From the NCBI GenBank assembly GCA_050746125.1, contig JBOGKX010000083.1, forward strand, positions 1-64,000: 64,000 nucleotides of DNA, read 5' to 3'. The stretch is from JAJPKR01 sp050746125. Lineage in GTDB: Bacteria > Acidobacteriota > Terriglobia > Terriglobales > SCQP01. The notes beneath the pieces are model-generated. The model did no database searches and had not been told where the DNA came from. It saw only the letters and a program-made list of their open reading frames with translations. The position numbers and the translations under genes were made by a program. Of this stretch, positions 60,108-64,000 are shown one piece after another (the first letter of the stretch is position 1; every line of letters begins with the position of its first letter).

Positions 60108-61379
60108 GTGGAAACCATCGCCACCGTCGTTGCCTTTATCGGCGCGCTCGTGTTCTTGGCCCATCTGCTGGCGGGAGTGGCCGAGCGCACGCGCATTCCC
60201 GACGCCTTTTTCCTGCTGATTGTCGGCTTGTTGCTGGGGCCGGTGTTTCATCGTGTAAGTCTCCGCAGCTTTGGCGCTGTCGGGCCGGCTTTCACGACCA
60301 TCGCCCTGATCTTGATTCTGTTTGAAGGCGGACTGGAACTTCGGCTGGACGTGCTGTGGCGTTCATTGCGCACCAGCGTGGCGCTGAGCGTGCTGAGTTT
60401 CACCGCCAGCCTGACCATCGTCGGCTTTCTCGGCTGGCGATTCCTGCACCTTCCGCTTTTCGCGGCCATCCTGCTGGGCGCCATCGTGGGCGGCGCGTCG
60501 CCAACGGTGGTGATTCCCTTGGCGCGGCAGCTGCACCTCGGCCGCGAAGCGTCGGCGTTGCTGGCCCTGGAATCGGCCAGCGGCGACGTGCTGGCGATCG
60601 CCATCGCCTTGGGCCTGCTCGAGGCCTATCAAATCGGCGGATTGCACGTCGGCCACGTGGCCCTGCACGTCGTGTTTTCCTTCTTGGTGGCGACCGCGGT
60701 GGGCGTCGCCGGCGCCCTATTTTGGTCGCTCGTGCTGAACCGCGTTCGAACCGTGCAAAACGCCATGTTCACGACGCCAGCGTTCGTCTTCGTGCTCTTC
60801 GGGCTGGTGGAGATCGTCGGGTTCAGCGGCGCGATCGCGGCCCTCGCATTCGGCATTACCATCGGCAACATCGAGAAGATCCACATTTGGCGCCTCTTCG
60901 GGCCGATCGCGCTCAATCAGACGGAACGAGACTTTTTTTCCGAGATCGTTTTCTTGCTGAAGACGTTCTTCTTCGTTTACATCGGCCTGTCGATTGAAGT
61001 GCGCGACTGGCGGTGGCTGGCGCTGGGCGCGGTGATCGCCGTTGCGTTCCTGCTGGTTCGGTTGCCCATCGTGCGCGCCGCCGGCAGCCGCCGCTGGGGC
61101 GGCCGCGACGCCAGCCTGGTGTCGGTCATGGTGCCGCGCGGATTGGCGGCGGCGGCGCTGGCCGGTATTCCCTTGCAGGCGGGCCTGGCGCAAGGCAGCG
61201 CAATCGAGAGCATTACCTACTCGGTTATCGTCTCCAGCATCGTGCTGACTTCGGTTTTCATCTTCCTGGTGGACCGAACGCCCATCGGACTGGCTTACCG
61301 CGGCATATTTTCCGGTTGGGGAGCGCCGGATCGGGAGGAATACAAGGTCCAGAGCGTGGCCCAGGGGCGTCCGCTATGA
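60108..61379 (+). CDS. Sodium/proton antiporter of the NhaP/CPA1-like family
   Basis: The 423-residue membrane protein has about twelve hydrophobic helices. Its CPA-type motifs are LILILFEGGLELRLDVL, LLGAIVGGASPTVVIPLA, ESASGDVLAIAIALGLLEA and FVYIGLSIEVRDW. The Ser-Gly-Asp in ESASGD corresponds to the cation/H+ exchange site. It probably balances Na+ or K+ and pH. The start is GTG at 60108; an upstream ATG at 60064 is in another frame. It may be co-transcribed with the small basic ORF upstream and the ABC exporter downstream. Confidence 0.9.
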   Translation: METIATVVAFIGALVFLAHLLAGVAERTRIPDAFFLLIVGLLLGPVFHRVSLRSFGAVGPAFTTIALILILFEGGLELRLDVLWRSLRTSVALSVLSFTASLTIVGFLGWRFLHLPLFAAILLGAIVGGASPTVVIPLARQLHLGREASALLALESASGDVLAIAIALGLLEAYQIGGLHVGHVALHVVFSFLVATAVGVAGALFWSLVLNRVRTVQNAMFTTPAFVFVLFGLVEIVGFSGAIAALAFGITIGNIEKIHIWRLFGPIALNQTERDFFSEIVFLLKTFFFVYIGLSIEVRDWRWLALGAVIAVAFLLVRLPIVRAAGSRRWGGRDASLVSVMVPRGLAAAALAGIPLQAGLAQGSAIESITYSVIVSSIVLTSVFIFLVDRTPIGLAYRGIFSGWGAPDREEYKVQSVAQGRPL

Positions 61380-61385
61380 TGGGAG

Positions 61386-62342
61386 ATGGTCGAACGGGCC
61401 AGCGCTAGCGAAGGGGTCTACAAGGCGGTGATCTGCCGCGGCTTGCGCAAGACTTATCCGGGAGGAGTGGACGCGGTTCGCGGCCTGGATCTGACGATCG
61501 GGCGGGGCGAATGCTTCGGGATGCTTGGCCCGAACGGTGCCGGCAAAACCACCACGATCGAGATTCTCGAGGGATTGCTAGCGCCGACTGCCGGCGAAGT
61601 ACGCATCCTGGGGCTGGAGTGGCGCGGACACGCGACCGAGTTGCGGGAGCGGATGGGGATCTCGCTGCAAGAGACGCGCCTGGGCGAGAAGCTGACGGTT
61701 CGGGAAACGGTGGAGCTCTTCGCGGCGTTTTATCCACGTCGGCGGCCGACGGCCGAGATTTTGGAGGAGATGGCCCTGGTCGAGAAGGCCGATGCCTGGG
61801 TGGGCAAGCTTTCCGGCGGCCAGAGGCAGCGGCTGGCGGTGGCGACGGCCTTGGTCGGCAATCCCGACATCTTATTTCTCGACGAGCCGACGACCGGGCT
61901 CGATCCGCAAAGCCGCCGGCAGCTTTGGGACGTCATCCGGCGTTTCCAGGCGAGCGGAGGCACGGTGCTGCTCACCACGCATTATATGGACGAGGCGGAG
62001 CGGCTCTGTGATCGCGTGGCGGTGGTGGACCATGGGCAGATCATTGCCGAGGGCTCGCCGGCCGAGCTGGTCGAGCGGATCGTCGGGCCGCACGTGGTCG
62101 AGTTCTCCCTGACCGACGGCGAGGCCGCGGCGGATTGGATCGAGCAATTGCCGGGGGTGCAGGCGTCGCGGTCCGGCGAAGGCGGCGTGCAGCTGAACGT
62201 GCGCGAGCCGCATCGCGCGATTCCGGCGCTGATGGGCGAGATCGAACGCCACGGCTGCACGCTGGCGCAACTGAGCACGCGCCGCGCCAGCCTCGAGGAC
62301 GTCTTCGTGCAGCTGACCGGCCGGCACCTGAGAGAAGCCTAG
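61386..62342 (+). CDS. ABC-2 type exporter ATP-binding protein
   Basis: The 318-residue ATPase has Walker A LGPNGAGKTTTIEILEG, Q-loop SLQETRLGEKL, signature KLSGGQRQRLAVATAL, Walker B ILFLDEPTTGLDPQ and switch His in LLTTHYMDEAERL. A C-terminal extension (about 225-318) is of the type seen in ABC-2 drug/lipid exporters. The ATG at 61386 lies 6 nt after the antiporter stop with weak ribosome binding. Its permease follows after 2 nt. Confidence 0.95.
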   Translation: MVERASASEGVYKAVICRGLRKTYPGGVDAVRGLDLTIGRGECFGMLGPNGAGKTTTIEILEGLLAPTAGEVRILGLEWRGHATELRERMGISLQETRLGEKLTVRETVELFAAFYPRRRPTAEILEEMALVEKADAWVGKLSGGQRQRLAVATALVGNPDILFLDEPTTGLDPQSRRQLWDVIRRFQASGGTVLLTTHYMDEAERLCDRVAVVDHGQIIAEGSPAELVERIVGPHVVEFSLTDGEAAADWIEQLPGVQASRSGEGGVQLNVREPHRAIPALMGEIERHGCTLAQLSTRRASLEDVFVQLTGRHLREA

Positions 62343-62344
62343 GC

Positions 62345-63427
62345 ATGGCCACCGAAGCCCCTGTCGAAACCGCCGCCTCGACGCGGCCGCGCGTCCAGGG
62401 CCGCTGGGTCGGCTACCGCGCCCTGCTCGCGGTGCGCATGAAGGAGTTAGTCCGCGAGCCGGAGGTTATTTTTTGGGTATTTGCCTTTCCGCTCCTGCTG
62501 GCCATCGGCTTGGGCATCGCTTTCCGCCAAGCGCCCGTGCCCAGCATTCCGGTGGCGGTGGCAGCGGGACCGAGCGCGGCGCGCATCGAGGGGGCGCTGG
62601 CCGGCGGACGATTTCGCGTTTCGGTGATGCCGGAAGCGCAGGCCCTCGATCGCTTTCGCCTCGGCGACTTCGATTTAGTCATCGTGCCGGCGGGAAAGGG
62701 AGTGCTGTATCGTTTCGATCCCTCCCGTCCGGAAACGCTGCTGGCCCGCAGCCAGGCCGATGATGCCTTGCAAAAAGCGGCCGGACGCCGCGATCCGCTG
62801 CCGGCGGTCAGCCGGCCGTTCAGCGAGCCAGGCGCGCGCTATATCGACTTTCTGATCCCCGGCTTGCTGGGCATGAACCTGATGAACTCCGGCATGTGGA
62901 TGGGCTTCGCGCTGGTCGAGATGCGCCAGCGCAAGCTGCTCAAGCGCCTGGTCGCCACTCCCATGCACCGCGCCGATTTCCTGCTGGCGCTCGGCAGCAG
63001 CCGGCTGTTGTTGATGCTCATGGAGGTATTTTTGCTGTTGGCCTGCGGCGTGTGGGCGTTTCGCATGCGGGTGATCGGCTCCTGGGGAGCTATCTTGGCG
63101 TTGGGCATACTCGGCGCGATCAGCTTCGGCTCCATGGGCTTGCTGACGGCTTGCCGGGCGGAGAAGATCGAGAGCGCCAGCGGCTTGATCAACGTGGTGA
63201 CGATGCCGATGTGGGTGTTTTCGGGGGTGTTCTTTTCCTACGAGCGGTTTCCCCACGCCGTGCTGCCGCTGATTCGCGCCTTGCCCTTGACGGCACTGAA
63301 CGACGCCTTGCGCGCCGTCATACTGCAGGGCTCGCCACTGGCCGCTCAGGGCTGGCGCTTGCTGATACTCGCGGTCTGGGGCGGGCTGGCCTTCGTGCTG
63401 GCGCTGAAATGGTTTCGCTGGACGTAA
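62345..63427 (+). CDS. ABC-2 type exporter permease
   Basis: The 360-residue protein has TM1 (VIFWVFAFPLLLAIGLGIAF), a periplasmic domain (about 70-165) and five C-terminal TMs with FLIPGLLGMNLMNSGMW, GFALVEMRQRKLLKRLVATP and MPMWVFSGVFFSYERFP, typical of ABC2_membrane permeases. It pairs with the ATPase directly upstream. The exported substrate (drug, lipid or polysaccharide) is not evident. Its 3' end converges with the fucosidase gene. Confidence 0.93.
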   Translation: MATEAPVETAASTRPRVQGRWVGYRALLAVRMKELVREPEVIFWVFAFPLLLAIGLGIAFRQAPVPSIPVAVAAGPSAARIEGALAGGRFRVSVMPEAQALDRFRLGDFDLVIVPAGKGVLYRFDPSRPETLLARSQADDALQKAAGRRDPLPAVSRPFSEPGARYIDFLIPGLLGMNLMNSGMWMGFALVEMRQRKLLKRLVATPMHRADFLLALGSSRLLLMLMEVFLLLACGVWAFRMRVIGSWGAILALGILGAISFGSMGLLTACRAEKIESASGLINVVTMPMWVFSGVFFSYERFPHAVLPLIRALPLTALNDALRAVILQGSPLAAQGWRLLILAVWGGLAFVLALKWFRWT

Positions 63428-63436
63428 ATCGCGGGC

Positions 63437-64000
63437 TCAAGCGAAAGACAGTTTCAGGGTCAGGGTGAAATCGGGATCGGCGCGCCGCCGCGGCGGCTCG
63501 ATGCGCAGCGCCTCCGCCGTTTGCCGCCACTTTGGCGTCTCACCCGTTCCTAAAACCTCGACTCGCAGCACGCGCCCGGGCTGCGTCGGGGCCGCCAAGC
63601 CGAGCGACTTGATTTGCAATGCCTGCTCGGGCCAGCCGAGGGCAATCGCATAGACGATGGTGCCGGCGCGATTGCGCGTGAAGCGCAGGTCGGCGGGCCC
63701 AAGCTGCCGGATGCTTTTGCCGGCGAAGGAGCCGGCCTTGATCGCATTCGGCCCTTCGCCATAGGTCTTCCACGGTCGAGTGCCGTAGATCGCCTCGCCA
63801 TTGGCTTGAAACCAAACGCCAATGCGCTCCAGAATGTGCTCTTCCTTGGCGTCGATCGTGCCGTCGGGCTTGCCGGGGATATTGAGCACGAAAGTGCCGT
63901 TCTTACTCACCACGTCCACCAGCCAATGGATCACGTCGCGCGGTGGCAGATAGCCGCCGAACTCGCCCGGCTTCTCAAAGAGCTTGCGCTGGTAATGCCA
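63437..64000 (-). CDS. C-terminal part of a GH29 alpha-L-fucosidase (truncated by window edge)
   Basis: The partial frame runs from the window end inward and encodes WHYQRKLFEKPGEFGGYLPP, VIHWLVDVVSKNGTFVLNIP, ERIGVWFQANGEAIYGTRPW and a beta-sandwich tail. These match the end of family 29 fucosidase catalytic domains and the following C-terminal domain. The nucleophile Asp and acid/base Glu lie outside the window. It presumably hydrolyses alpha-L-fucosides; localisation cannot be judged without the N-terminus. Confidence 0.88.
   Translation of the reverse strand, partial: WHYQRKLFEKPGEFGGYLPPRDVIHWLVDVVSKNGTFVLNIPGKPDGTIDAKEEHILERIGVWFQANGEAIYGTRPWKTYGEGPNAIKAGSFAGKSIRQLGPADLRFTRNRAGTIVYAIALGWPEQALQIKSLGLAAPTQPGRVLRVEVLGTGETPKWRQTAEALRIEPPRRRADPDFTLTLKLSFA

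Overview
This 64 kb, GC-rich window looks like a chromosomal segment of an acidobacterium (Acidobacteriota, probably class Terriglobia). That placement is an inference. It rests on gene order (yajC-secD-secF-tonB-exbB-exbD-exbD), TonB- and TPR-rich envelope genes, an ADOP-type permease remnant, a large VPS10/sortilin-like secreted propeller and a selenocysteine tRNA. No rRNA, CRISPR array, phage or plasmid functions were seen.

Region by region. (1) 1-4149: housekeeping genes, including a partial flavin-oxidase-like gene, DUF488, OsmC, murB, queF, ridA, rpmB and a zinc-ribbon protein. (2) 4139-14758: a seven-gene, translationally coupled chemosensory operon (cheR-TPR, cheW, a CHASE3-like MCP, a cheA-REC hybrid, cheB, a REC-PAS-HK-REC hybrid kinase and a second cheW). 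It is bounded by broken genes: the 3' stub of an M1 peptidase gene on the left, and a transposase tail joined to a signal peptide on the right. (3) 14888-18967: rhomboid protease, PfkB kinase, an agarase-like secreted protein and a divergent secreted protein. (4) 18972-26443: an exopolysaccharide assembly/export block (FecR-like, TPR-like membrane protein, O-antigen ligase/polymerase, Wzz/BY-kinase, Wza) followed by a LuxR-type regulator whose receiver lacks the phospho-acceptor Asp. (5) 26625-31587: VPS10-like propeller, a family of intergenic repeats, a Tat-exported rhodanese and a HAD hydrolase. (6) 31673-32733: selC (tRNA-Sec), a small Cys-containing ORF, DinB and an FtsX-type permease remnant. 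(7) 32742-37230 (minus strand): ksgA-rnj-SH3/TPR-small ORF-kdsB. (8) 37387-43111 (plus strand): trxA, a terminator, then purA-moeA-moaC-response regulator (DUF4388)-moaB-yihY. (9) 43131-59210: maf, a cellulose-synthase-like glycosyltransferase paired with a GH15 glucoamylase, TlpA, GT2, folE and tgt, then the envelope energisation and secretion block through to mutY. (10) 59217-64000: a Cys-free peroxiredoxin-like protein, a small conserved-looking ORF, a Na+/H+ antiporter, an ABC-2 exporter and the 3' end of an alpha-L-fucosidase gene.

Functional links. Queuosine genes are split (queF at 2.6 kb, tgt at 50 kb). Molybdenum cofactor genes cluster with a response regulator. SecD/SecF/YajC and TonB/ExbB/ExbD sit together as one proton-motive-force envelope block. 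The most unusual content is the chemosensory island, the two regulators with altered receiver sites, the CxxC-bearing TonB, the Cys-less peroxiredoxin and the selC locus. I did not recognise a wholly new defence or biosynthetic system.
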